Assembly: GCF_030272615.1 (NCBI RefSeq)
Contig: NC_081409.1
Location: forward strand, 532,000,291 to 532,064,290
Source of the DNA: Cryptomeria japonica
Taxonomy: Eukaryota > Streptophyta > Pinopsida > Cupressales > Cupressaceae
DNA: 64,000 bases
Direction of reading: 5' to 3'
Below are positions 1-10,520 of this stretch, piece after piece. Each line of letters opens with the position of its first letter. Position 1 is the first letter of the stretch. The notes beneath the pieces were generated by a model. The model did not search any database, was not told the DNA's origin, and was given only the letters and a program-made list of their open reading frames with translations. The position numbers and the translations under genes are program-made.

Positions 1-1225
1 CTTCCATATTCTTATGCATTATATCATGAAATATAGTTGTTACTACTCTTTGATAAGTTTCTCCTGCATTCTTCAGCCCAAATAGCATGACATTACAGCA
101 AAAGGTTCCCCATGCACAGGTGAATGTTGTCTTTTCTTGATCTCCAGGAGCTATTTTGATCTGATTATAATCAGAGAATCCATCCATTAGTGAGTACATC
201 TCATACCCAGCAGTCATATCGACTATCATATCAATGTTTAGTAATGGAAAGTCATCCTTCAGACAATCTTTGTTGAGATCTCTGAAGTCTGTGCAAACCC
301 TAATAGATTTGTCTTCCTTCGACATAGGTACTATGTTTGAAATCCATTCCGCATAGTCTATAGCTCTGATAAATCTATCTCTTAGCAGTTTTTCTAGCTT
401 AGCTTTGACTAGTAGTGCCACGTGAGGGTGCATCTTATGAAGTTTTTTCTTGACTGGTTTAACTCCTGGTGGGATAGAAGGATGATGCATGATAAGATCA
501 GGATCTGGGCCTAGCATATTAGAGTATGTCCATGCAAAATTGATCTTCTTTTCTAAAAAGATATGAGTGAAATCTTTTAATTCTTCCGCTGATAATGATT
601 GAGCTACATGAATGATGTGTGGTGTATCTTGACTCCCAATATTCACTGGCTGAGTTGGCTCAATCAATATAGAAGATCTCTCCTGGAAGTGACTTGGCAG
701 TATATCAAGTATCTCACCTTCAGATGCCTCAGAGAGGTTTTCACCCTTAGGTACATCCTTTATTTTCTCTTTTTTAGATTCTAGCACTGCCACAATGTGG
801 TTTTTGCCATCATATCTTTTATTTATTTTTTTCTTATTTTTGCGACTAAGATACTTGATATCTGTTTTAGTCATGTTTTCACTCTGTTCACTAGTGGAAG
901 AGTACATGGGTTCAACCATGTTTAGGTAATAGGCTAGTGTATAGTCATTGGCAAAAGTAGGTACATTCATGGGTTGGTCTTGTAGACTGTAGTCAATTAA
1001 TTTAGGATGTACCAAGGATAGAGAATGGATAGGTTTGAGGGAGTTCACAGTACTATCATCACAACTACGGATCAAAAAGTCAAGTTCCAGAAGGATACCT
1101 TGTGTAAATGTCTCGAGACTAGAAAAATTCAGAACATGATTATTAAAGTGCACATTAATATTTTGTCGACCTAATCCAATAGACCTACTTGTGGCATCAT
1201 TCTCTACGCCAAGCTGAACTTCATA
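1..1225 (-). CDS. Ty3 (family A2) pol: pre-RT region and N-terminal reverse transcriptase, partial
   Basis: On the minus strand the frame is open from 1225 to the window edge, about 408 codons. The first half is a low-complexity spacer. The second half is a Ty3-type reverse transcriptase, which copies element RNA into DNA. Visible motifs are VCTDFRDLNKDC, FPLLNIDMIV, the first catalytic aspartate in SLMDGFSDYNQI (plus-strand position about 170), and MLFGLKNAGETYQR. The YxDD box, RNase H and integrase must lie left of position 1. The TGA at 1226-1228 separates this stretch from the upstream spacer, which is in the same frame; a CGA-to-TGA change is likely. The same order is seen in element F on the other strand. 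The family assignment is firm; whether the domain is functional cannot be judged because it is cut. Confidence 0.9.
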
Positions 1226-1972
1226 TCAAGGTTCGACAGTAACAAGATCAGTAGACAAATTCTTTCCATTTATATCAGAGGATTCAGAGTTTGATGCTGA
1301 GTAGATATTGTCATAAACAAGAGTATTGTTAGAGTCCTTAGAGTCATTGGATGAAGTTTCTGAGTCTTCTTCAAATGGTTGAGTGAATGTAGGTATGGTA
1401 TCAACACCAACATCTTTAATGCTGCAAGTTCCTTCAAGATTTGGGTCATTTAACATTTGTATCTGACACACCTATTGATATGATCTTGATGGTTATGTGA
1501 CTCCCTATCATCTACTACATTCATATTCCTCTGGACTGATGACTGGTTCTTCTTCTATAGCTTCCAATTCTTCTTGTGTAGTGCTATACCTGATTTGTTC
1601 TATCTTAGTAGAGGGGTACATAATAGATGAGAAACTTTCTGGTATTCTTCCTTCTTTCAATCCTTGTTCATAGTTTGCTTGTCTTTTTAGTTCGATTTCC
1701 TGTATCTCCTTTTCTAGTTTTATGCACATCAACTCTTGAGTATCATCTGTGATACTACTAGTCTCTTCTGGATTTTTTGTACTGGATGTATCTGAGAGGT
1801 GGTCTGGACCCCATTCATACTCATTTGAGTCAGTCTCTAAATCATCTACTTGCTTCCTACTAGTGTACATGACTGGAACTTTCAGTGGTGCAAACAATTC
1901 TCCGATTCTTTCTACTTCATCTCTTATATCCTCTGGGACCTCAACTCCTTGTATTATTGTAGCTAACACCAT
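1226..1972 (-). pseudogene. Ty3 A2 pol spacer between protease/G-patch and RT
   Basis: Two open stretches, 1972-1508 and 1471-1226, lie in the same frame as the RT to their left, with a stop near 1508. The protein is acidic and serine-rich and contains ERIGELFAPLKVPV and TDSNEYEWGPD. Closely similar words (ELFAPCKIPV, TDSNEYEWGPD) occur in F near 30250-30360, so the spacer is a conserved part of this polyprotein type, not random sequence. No catalytic motif is visible. It probably links the protease/G-patch part to RT in the precursor. Confidence is high that it belongs to pol and low for any specific role. Confidence 0.75.
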
Positions 1973-2140
1973 CGGAGCTTGAGTGTTGACTGTTTCTTCT
2001 TTCTTGATTGATGGTTCCTCTTTTTCTTTTACACACTTTGCTTGAGTTTGTTGAGTGTTTGTTTCCTATAATGTTGAAGGCGATATCCTTTTCTACCACT
2101 TAGATTTAGAAGCATGTTTTTGGTCTGATGTCTTTTTTGG

Positions 2141-2279
2141 ATTGTACCCCAGTCCAGCCTTATCATTTGTTGATTTTGTTTGCAGCTGAATCGGTTCAAT
2201 AATACCCTCTTGATGTTTTCCTAGGGGACCAGTACTTGAATACCCCATGTGTTGAATCATTTTGTAGCCTGGACCATAT
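2141..2279 (-). pseudogene. G-patch domain of Ty3 A2 polyprotein
   Basis: Translating the minus strand gives GYKMIQHMGYSSTGPLGKH, followed by QEGIIEPI and then AGLGYNPKK. This is the glycine pattern of a G-patch, a short nucleic-acid-binding module. The corresponding place in F (29850-29990) reads NGYNIMQKMGYGGKGPIGKR and then LGYSK. G-patches next to the protease are known in betaretroviruses and in some retrotransposons; the role here (RNA binding during reverse transcription) is inferred. It is in a different frame from the protease to its right, so at least one frameshift lies between them. The surrounding 1973-2778 is decayed pol sequence. Confidence 0.7.
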
Positions 2280-2778
2280 TGTGTTGAGGAAATCTCACAA
2301 TGTTGTACTTCCTTGTTTTCACTATCTTCCTTAAAAAGCCATTTTAGAACAACATCCTCCTCTATTTCATCTATCAGGGAAGTAGAAGATTGTACAAAAA
2401 GACCATCATATATGATATTCGAAGTTGAATTCTATGTTTTCATATCCTTTGATGGTTTTCCCAACTATTTTGGTGATGGAGGGAGAGAGAAACTAATGAA
2501 AGTATCGGTTCTATCTTGTAGTCATCCATGCCAGTATTTGTAATCTTCAATTTATTTTCTAAGTCTTTCATCAGAGCTTCCAGATTTTAATTTGTAGAGA
2601 TTGCTCTATTATGAGGCACAAAGGTATCAACACCTTTTGTCAATGCATTATAGGGGACATTTGTATTAGCAGAAATACTGACCTCAACTTTGTTATAAGG
2701 AAATTTTAAGCATTGATGGTATGTAGATGGAACTACCTTCATTTCATGAATCAACGACCTACCCAGTAAGATATTGTA

Positions 2779-3591
2779 TTACAGAGGAAGATCAAGTACC
2801 TGGAAAATGGCATCTCTTTCTACAGGTCCCACCCTGATTGGTAATGATACCAGACCTTTAGAGGTCCTTTCCTCTTCATCATAGGCTTTAATTGTTATTT
2901 TCCTGCCCGGATCAATGACATTTTTAGAAAATCCTAGTTGTGTAAGCAGACTGTAAGTACATATATTCAACCCTATGCCTCCATCTATCAAAACACATTT
3001 GACTCTGTGTTTATGGATCATGGCTTCAATGTGCAATGGCTGGTTATGTGGATGATTTAGCAAGTTGTCATCTTCTTCAGAGAAGGTCAAATAGTAAGGT
3101 GAATTCAGATGACCCACCATGGATTGAAACTGATCAATTTCTAAATCTTTTGGAACATTAGTGGTGAGAAAGGCATTGTCTAGGATCTCTTTGTGAGGAG
3201 AAGAGATTTTTAGCAATTCAAAGATTGAGATTTGAGCATTTGTCCCTTTCAACTATTCAATAATGCTATATCCAGAGGATGATGATGAAGTTAGCCTTTT
3301 AAATTTATCAAAGGTTGATTCTTTTTGTTTGTTTGACGAGGCTAGTAGGTTTGATGTCGCTTGAGCCAGAGTTGAAGAACTAGCTCCTTGGAGAGTGACT
3401 TTATTTTGAGAACGGGTCATAGCTCTTGTATATCGTGATTCATTTTGTTTATATTGGACTATAATCACATTGCAATATTCAGATTGGGAAGGCTCAATCA
3501 TGTTGATGATGTTGTTGTTGCTGGTATAAGTATAATTTACTTTGGCACATCCTTTGGTCTTTGAGGATTCACCTTGTTCGTAAACAGGAAA
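2779..3591 (-). pseudogene. Ty3 A2 gag tail and retropepsin-like protease
   Basis: Minus-strand frame 3591-2779 is broken by a stop near 3253. The first part (EQGESSKTKGCAKVNYTYTS) is the end of gag. The second part is an aspartic protease core: VKCVLIDGGIGLNICTYSLL carries the catalytic Asp in a DGG context, followed by RKITIKAYDEEER and VGPVERDAIFQVLDLPL. The protease cuts the Gag-Pol precursor. F (28887-29567) has the same motifs, including VLIDGGASLNICALSLI. The last conserved block (the LLGRPWIH-type motif) is missing or out of frame after 2779. The right boundary is the inserted LTR at 3592. Confidence 0.85.
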
Positions 3592-4716
3592 TGTGTGTGT
3601 GAAAAAGTGAACCTGTAGCTGCAAGCACAACACTTCAATTAAGTCATTATATGCATGGTTAGTAATCAATAAACAATAAGAAATAAACCATAGCAAAGTG
3701 ACTAATTGCCTTCTAAAAGATGTGAGTATAAGATTGCTCTCAGATTTTTATAAGCAATACCAGTGACTAGACTACACCAAGACGAAGGATTTAATCTATA
3801 TGATATTAAGCTATATGGATGCAAGATGGATGAGTAATTCAAGCAAATTCAAGCAACAATGCATGCAAGCAATAATGAATGTAAAATGGATGCAAGTAAT
3901 CTAAAAAAGCACAATGATTTCAATGACTCCAGAGCGAAATTAGCGTGATAATAATTTCCAAGCGTGTTCTCAAAAATCTCTGGGGTGAATTGGAATGAGA
4001 GTTGAAAACTGAATTTATAGAGAATTACAAAAAACTCAATTTAGGATTAATTGAAAAATAATTGAGAAATCAGGTTGAGTTAACCTTAAGATAGATTCCA
4101 ATTATAAGTTTAATTGAAATGCATTCAAATTAGAAGTCCAAGTTGCATTGGAAAATAATAATAAATTAATTCCATGCATATCTGATAAAAATAGATAATT
4201 CTTCAATTTAATCAAGAAAAGAGTTTTCTTAATGCAACTGAACTTCTTTTTCTGAAAAGCTTTGAGTTCCAATTTTAGAGAATAATTCAACAATTCGATT
4301 AAATCGCTTTTCTGATTTCAAGTTCTAAATTTAGAAAAAGAAATAATATCTCAAGTTTGATTTCTCTCTCTCTTTAATTCTTTTTTTTTTTTACTTTTGT
4401 TTTGTTTCAATTCAACTCTTTGTAATAAATTAATCCTTTCACATGATTGAATGGAAAATTTATTAATTAATTAAATATGCAAAGATATTTAATAAATTAA
4501 AATGGGATAATTGATCAAAATGATTATTCTTGAAATAATTCAATTAATTAAATAAATATTTAATTAATATTGAGTGGTTGATTTGCCATGTGATTTTTTA
4601 TAATTAAGGAATTAATAATGTGCTCAAGATTGATTTAATTGCCTTTGGTTAGGACCTTGGTGATGTTGTTGAGATTAGGGGCCCATGGTTTAGATGACCA
4701 ATTTTAGGGTATTACA
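3592..4716 (-). repeat. Family-A LTR inserted in gag of A2 (solo or truncated, A3)
   Basis: This 1,125-bp LTR reads TGTAATACCC at its start (minus strand, 4716) and CACACACACA at its end (3592). It matches the LTRs at 8366-10520 and 12151-13133, including an internal TATA box on the minus strand (plus-strand atttatag at 4013-4020). It interrupts coding sequence: gag residues HKAFKDPL stop at 4717 and EQGESSKT resumes left of 3591. No internal element sequence or partner LTR adjoins it, so it looks solo. A clean 5-bp duplication is not obvious: GTAAA occurs at 3580-3584 and 4718-4722, leaving 7 and 1 unexplained bases. Confidence 0.85.
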
Positions 4717-6315
4717 TGTAAAGGGTCCTTAAATGCTTTGTGATCAACATTGGTCGGGTGATTCCCAACAACAATTTTACCAGCGTCTATGAGATCCTGA
4801 ATCTCATGCTTGAGCTTCATGCAATTGTTTGTGTTATGACCTTTATTCCAATGGTAGTTGCAGTATTCATTTTCTCTCCACCATTTTGGTTTGACTTCCA
4901 GATCATATGGCCTAGAATTATCTGGTAACATTATCAAATTATTTGCCAATAGAGTTTTGAAAGCGGATTTGTATGATTCTTTGAGAGGATTAAAGTCATG
5001 TTTAGGTTTGGAAAGCCAAGGTTTCTCTTTGAACCATTCTTTTATTTTCTTTGGAGGATTTTCTGCTGCAGCTTCAACTGCTTTGAGTGCTTGTGTGCCA
5101 CTAGCCAAGTTGAATATCATGGGCTTCGAGTTGGTTTTAACGGTGTCTACTACTCCATCATTAACAATGTTCTTATTGTTGTCTTTGCCATACTTCCAAT
5201 ACTTGTTTTTCTCTTTAGAGCTAGATCTTGATTGTGTTTCTTTCCGAGGTGAGATATCTCCTTTCTTTATAAGCACATCTTCCATTCAGATAGCATTATC
5301 TACCATTTTGTTAAATGATGGATGTACTTGCATTTGGATACTATATTTCAATTCAAGGACCAAATTATTGATGAATATATCCATTTTCTCAGCATCTGGG
5401 ATAGGCTGTGAATACCTAGAGAATATCTTTCTCCAACATTGGAGGAAAGTAAGAAAAGGCTCCCCTGTTTTCTATTTTGTATTGCAAAGCTCAATCATAG
5501 TCATGGGATGTTGTATGTTATAGGAGTATTGTTGTAAAAACAGTTGGATTAATTCTTAAATTTTTTTAATCCCCATAGGTAGACTTGAGAGCCATTCCAT
5601 TGCTTGACCCCCTAAACTCCTTGGGAAAAGGCGCATGAGATATGTTTGTTCATGCATGAACTCCATACATGAGGCACAAAATTCTCTAACATGATCTTGA
5701 GGATCTGAGGTACCATCATATTTGTCAAATTTTGGGATCTCTATTCGTGAAGGAAATGGAGGCATGTTTAGGCTTTTGTCAAATGGAAATGGGCATATTG
5801 TATCCAGAGAATATTGTTTTGGGGATTTGTCCTTGTTTTTCGGTTCTATGATCTCAGTCTATAAGGCTAGTAATTGTCTCTGTACCATTATTATAGGTGA
5901 TTCTTTCTTTTTAGTAACAAGAGTCTGAATGTCATATCTAGAAGGAAGTTTGGCTCCTTGTTTTGCTAGTTCCAAGAAATAGTCTTCTTTCTCTCTAGCC
6001 ATAATAGCTTTCATCATTTTTTCAGAAATCTCTATCCTTTTGACATTTAAGAATATCTTTTTCTGGAGGTTCAGAGTCTTCAGCTTCACTTGATGAGGAA
6101 TCATTACCAGTTTCATGAATACTGAAGTTGTCTTCATTATTTTGTTTTGTCTCATGTATAGTGGGAGATTCAGGTTTGTCAAAAACTGGTACCTTTGATG
6201 ATGAAGGTTTATTAATGAGTGGGTCCTTCATGTAATATGGTTATCTTGATATGTGAAGGATTGTCCTTTGCCTTTGGCCTCTTTCTTATGAGAACTCTTG
6301 GTTTGAGTAGGCATT
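4717..6315 (-). pseudogene. Ty3 A2 gag (capsid-nucleocapsid), frameshifted
   Basis: Gag forms the virus-like particle. The likely start is ATG at 6315 (MPTQTKSSHKK...). The reading continues through several frames: 6231-6022, 6182-5859, 5765-5556 and 5285-4717. The capsid part has the retrotransposon-gag signature (KFDKYDGTSDPQDHVREFC, LFPRSLGGQAMEWLSSLP). Near the C-terminus a zinc-knuckle-like CNYHWNKGHNTNNC is followed by LKHEIQDLIDAGK, typical of this Ty3 branch. At least three frameshifts and one stop make it dead. F gag (20458-21762 and 28414 on) is a close homologue. The frame ends at the inserted LTR (4716). Confidence 0.9.
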
Positions 6316-8365
6316 TTTATGGATTAGTATGACCTAAAGATGTTTGTGATGTAGAGGTCAAGATCAAATTCAGAGCTAGTTGTTTGGTTAATGTATTGTT
6401 TGAGAGAAGCAACTAAGATTTAGTCTGGTTTCAAGAAAGATCTATCTTGTATAAGACATTTATCTAAGTTGATTCGAGAGAAGTGACTAAGATTTAGTCT
6501 GGTTTCATAAATGATCTATCCTGTATAAGACATTATCTAAGTGACTTAAGTTTTGATAAGTAGTTGATTGAACTAGCTGAAAGATGGTCGACCAAATCGT
6601 GCAACACAAATGGCAGGGGTACACTATCTTGATTTGTTTATGCTCAAGATGATGATAACCAATATTATGCCTGTTGTAGATTGTTTTAGGTCAGTTTGAC
6701 TATTCTGTACTGACAAAATAAGAGATTTGTATGTTAGGTTTTACTAAGCCGGACAACAATTCAATAGCTTATGGGCAACAACAATAGTGTTTCATACGAG
6801 TTGTTGCCTAGTACCGTACGAGAGATGGGTATGTCTAGAATGATAGACTATTTAGTACAATTGTTTATCATATGACACAGGATTCAGCTTCAGACAACAT
6901 ACTATTAGGATTCGTACGACATAGTATTGAGACTCAGACGATAAATAATCAGACTCGTATGACATAGGATATGAAGCAGGATGATAAATGATCAGATTCG
7001 TACGACTGTTCACAGGACAAAGACTAAATTCTGAGTTTTCAATGGATGAGTATGATAACTGAGTATGACCAATTCTGAGATGGACTGATTTTTTACTAGG
7101 ATAGACTAGTTTTGGACAAAATTTTGACTTAGGATAGACTAGTTTTGACATGGATAGAGTTTTTTGATCACTGAGTTTGTTTCTTGTTTTCTCCAGTTTT
7201 GGTATTCTAGTTTTAGTTTGAGGGATGAAAACACAGAAAACACGTAATATGAATAGTAACTCCAATCACAGCATGCAAACCCTACGGAATTTGGTGAGAG
7301 AAGAAAACCTTTTCTTGTAGCCTCAGGTACACACCCAATAGCTAATCAAAATACGGCCGATGAGTCTCATGCAATGGATTCTCAATACCATATTATTTGA
7401 CTCCAAATGCTAATGGGGGCACGAAATGACAAGTATCTTGGGAGAGTTACTATCTCTCTTGCAAAAAGATTATCCCCCTTCCGGAGGTGAACTGGGTAGC
7501 TTCTAATTTTAATTGGATCTAGTAAGGGGTCTGTTCAGCGCATCGAGGTAAACTCAATTAAGAGGTCTCCCAGCCTTGAAAACCAAGGTTCAATATACCC
7601 GAAGGTACTGAGGAGAGCTATTCCCAAGCACTGTTGTTGACTTGATTTTCATCAAATCACGTTTATTTTATAGTGGGTTGGAGTACTTGGCATTTAGCCG
7701 TTCCCACTTAGGTCGTTCCCCTCACACAAGCCATAATGGCTTTAAGAGTTTTTAAGCTCCTCGGGAGGGCAGGCCCGCTAAAGATGTACAAATCTCAAAC
7801 AAAGAAAATGCCTCAAGGGTCTGGATTTTTTATTGTCTAAAAAAGATAAGAACATACTCTCCTACCTCTCAAAATTTACTTAAAACATGAAATACATAAT
7901 TTTTCTTTAACCAAATAGCAATTTAGGTGCCTAAAAATGAATTTAAAGAATACACGATGTTTGGTCGATTCTTCTTAGGCAACCTGCAAAGACAACAAAT
8001 CAGTAGTCATATTGTCTTTGTGTGACAAGCATATTCTTCAATAAGCGTGCTGCAAAAATTGATTAGGCTGTGAAATTTTTTAAGATAGACAGATAAACAA
8101 CCAGGGTCAGTCGTCAGTATAATCAATTTGAATAGAAAACCAAAATCATAAAATTTGTTTTTTTCTCTTTTTAACTAGAAAAAATACAGAATCATACGAC
8201 ACCTGCAGTTTGTCATTTTGGCCTGTTAGAAATATCATACAATATTACACAGAGACTATACAAACAAAAATCCGAAAAGTCAAAAATCTAAAAAATAATA
8301 AAATAAAAAAGTCAGTCTTGGAGGCTGAAAAATGTAGTCTTCTGCCCCATAGTGGGCGCCAGAAA
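6316..8365 (-). other. Untranslated leader of Ty3 A2 (PBS to gag)
   Basis: This 2-kb non-coding stretch lies between the primer-binding site and gag on the minus strand. Its part from 6780 to 8365 is homologous to the A1 leader at 10521-12150 (for example CCCAATAGCTAATCAAAATA near 7332 and 10997). It contains imperfectly repeated words of the type CTCGTACGACA (6780-7010). An apparent reading frame at 7265-6852 is low complexity and I do not consider it a gene. Long leaders are usual in the Tat branch and should hold dimerisation and packaging signals, but none can be pointed to here. Confidence 0.7.
8344..8361 (-). promoter_or_regulatory. Primer-binding site of Ty3 A2
   Basis: On the minus strand TGGCGCCCACTATGGGGC begins four bases after the LTR end. 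A tRNA 3' end would anneal here to prime minus-strand DNA synthesis. The A1 site (12129-12146) and the F site (18217-18234) have the same layout with small changes. I do not assign the primer tRNA. Confidence 0.85.
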
Positions 8366-10520
8366 TGTGTGTGTGAAAAACTGAAAAGAGTCTAATAGCT
8401 ATAGGCACAACAATTCAATTAAGTCATTACATGTATGGTTAGTAAATCAATAATCAATAAATAATAAACCATAACAAATCGACTAATTTCCTTCTAAAAG
8501 ATGCGAGTATAAGATTGCTCTCAAATTTTTATAAGCAATACCAGGGACTAGACTACACCAAGACGAAGGATTTAATCTATATGAGCATGATATGGATGCA
8601 AGATGGATGAATAATTCAAGCAATAATGATTCAAGCAATAATGAATAGACTAAATATGGAAAAAGCTAAACCAAGATGCAATAATCAAAAAAGCACAATG
8701 TATTCAATGACTCAAGAGCAAAATCAACATAATAATAATAATCTCCAAGCGTGTTCTCAAAAATATGTGGGGTGATTTGGATGAGAGCTGAAGGCTAAAT
8801 TTATAGAGAATTACAAGAGAGATGAAGAAAAAATCTCAACTTAAGATTAATTGAAATAATTGAGAAATCGGGTTCAGTTAACCTTGAGATAGATTCCAAT
8901 TATAGTTTAATTTAAATGCATTTAGATAGGAAGTTCAAGTTGCATTGGAAATAAATTCAATCAATTCCATGCATTTGTGATAAAAATAGATAACTCTTTG
9001 ATTTATTCAAGAAAAGAGTCTTTTAATGCAACTGAACTTCTTTTTCTCAAAAGCTTTGAGTTCTAATTTTAGAGAATGATTAATAATTCAATTAATTTCT
9101 TTTCTAATTTCAAGTGGCTGAACTCACAAAGTTGGTTCCCACTTTTTGTTACATCCTAATTTTTGTTGAAGTCGTACATTTTTTAGAAAATATAATGATT
9201 TAAGCTTTAAGAGGTCCCATTTGAAGTAATTAATTGAAGAGAGTTAAATCAAAGGCTCTTAGATCAAAATTTCTTGGATATAACCTCTCTACTTCTAAAT
9301 CATACTTGCAATGGAGTCTCCTTTGCATCTATCAAATGTTGATAAAAAACCAATTTTACATTAGCTTTTGGGGGGTCAAATGAATTCATTTAAAAGTTTT
9401 TTTTTAAAGTATTTAGTCCTTATTATAATCTTTCCAAATTGTATAACTTTTAATATATTTAATTTCATTAATATATTTTTATTTTATTTCTTGTGAATGT
9501 AGGTTTTTCACCGAACATGAACTTCTTTGTTCAATGCATTAGGAAAAATAGTAAAGTAACTCAAAAAATTCTGAAAAATATCTATTCACTAGGTATTGAT
9601 GTTTTCTTTCTAACAAAAAAAAGAAAATTTGAATTTTGATATATATATAGAACAAGTTATCTGTTCAAACATACACCTATATCTAAATTATAATTAGTCG
9701 AATTTCAAAACTTAATAAAATGAAAAATATTCAACCTATCACTATCAAACCAGCTACATGCCCTGGGTATTGATGTTACAAACCAAAATTCAAAATAATT
9801 AATTTTTTATCATTTATAGAAAAAAAAATCAGGCGTTTCAGGATACACATCACTCTTAAAAAATGTTGTTTGCTGTAAAAAACTACTTTTTGAGGGAGAT
9901 GGAAAAATCAATAAACTTTTATTCAAACAAATTTGAAAAATATATATTTAGAATCTACAAACAAGATTCTAAAAATCACTAGTTTATATCATCTTCAAAT
10001 TCTTAACGGTTTAAAAGTTATAGGTGTTGGAAAGTGAAGATTTTTTTCCAAATATTCATCTAAGTGTCAAAGTTGGTCAAAAAGTGGGAACCAGTATTAT
10101 GAGTTCACCCAAGTTCTAAATTTAGAAAAAGAAATAATATCTCAAGTTTGATTTCTCTCTCAATACAATTCTTTTATTTTATTTTCAATTCAACTCTTGC
10201 TTTGTAATTAATTCCTCTTTTGTAATAAATTAATTCCTTTTTTGCATGATTAAATGACAAATTTTTTAATTAATTAAATATGCTAAGATATTTAATAAAT
10301 TAAATAGGATTATTGATCAAAAAATGATATTCTTGGAATGATTCAATTAATTAAATAAATATTTAATTAATATTGAGTAATTGATTTGTCATGTGACATT
10401 TGATGATTAAAGAATTAATAATGTGCTCAAAGTTGATTTAATTGCCTTTGGTTAGGACCTTGGTGATGTTGTCGAGATTAGGGGCCCATGGTTTAGATGA
10501 CCAATTTTTAGGGTATTATA
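8366..10520 (-). repeat. 5' LTR of Ty3 A2, enlarged by a DNA transposon
   Basis: This LTR runs on the minus strand from TATAATACCC (10520; a T(G)-to-TA change from the TGTAATACCC of its relatives) to CACACACACA (8366). Removing the 995-bp insertion at 9116-10110 leaves about 1,160 bp, close to the 1,125-bp A3 copy. A TATA box lies on the minus strand (atttatag, 8799-8806). It is followed directly by a primer-binding site, leader and gag, which makes it the 5' LTR of A2. To its right begins the leader of A1, so A2 appears to have inserted into A1; the other end of A2 is outside the window. Confidence 0.9.
9116..10110. mobile_element. Non-autonomous DNA transposon with terminal inverted repeats inside LTR of A2
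   Basis: The 995-bp insertion begins GGCTGAACTCACAAAGTTGG (9116) and ends in a sequence whose reverse complement begins GGGTGAACTCATAATACTGG; the inverted repeats agree at 28 of 33 positions, ending TTCCCACTTTTTG. It is flanked by AAGT (9112-9115 and 10111-10114), extendable to CAAGT if one terminal base is counted as target. The A3 LTR has the empty site, TTTCAAGTTCTAAATTTAG (4317-4335). There is no long reading frame, so it must have been moved by a transposase made elsewhere. The 4-5 bp duplication and end sequence do not let me assign a superfamily. Confidence 0.85.

Noticed and set aside
4858-5523. 221-aa plus-strand reading frame
   Set aside because: It lies opposite A2 gag, whose minus-strand translation has clear gag motifs; the plus frame is a shadow.
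6852-7265. 137-aa minus-strand frame in the A2 leader
   Set aside because: Low complexity, no homologue at the same place in the A1 leader, and located in untranslated leader.
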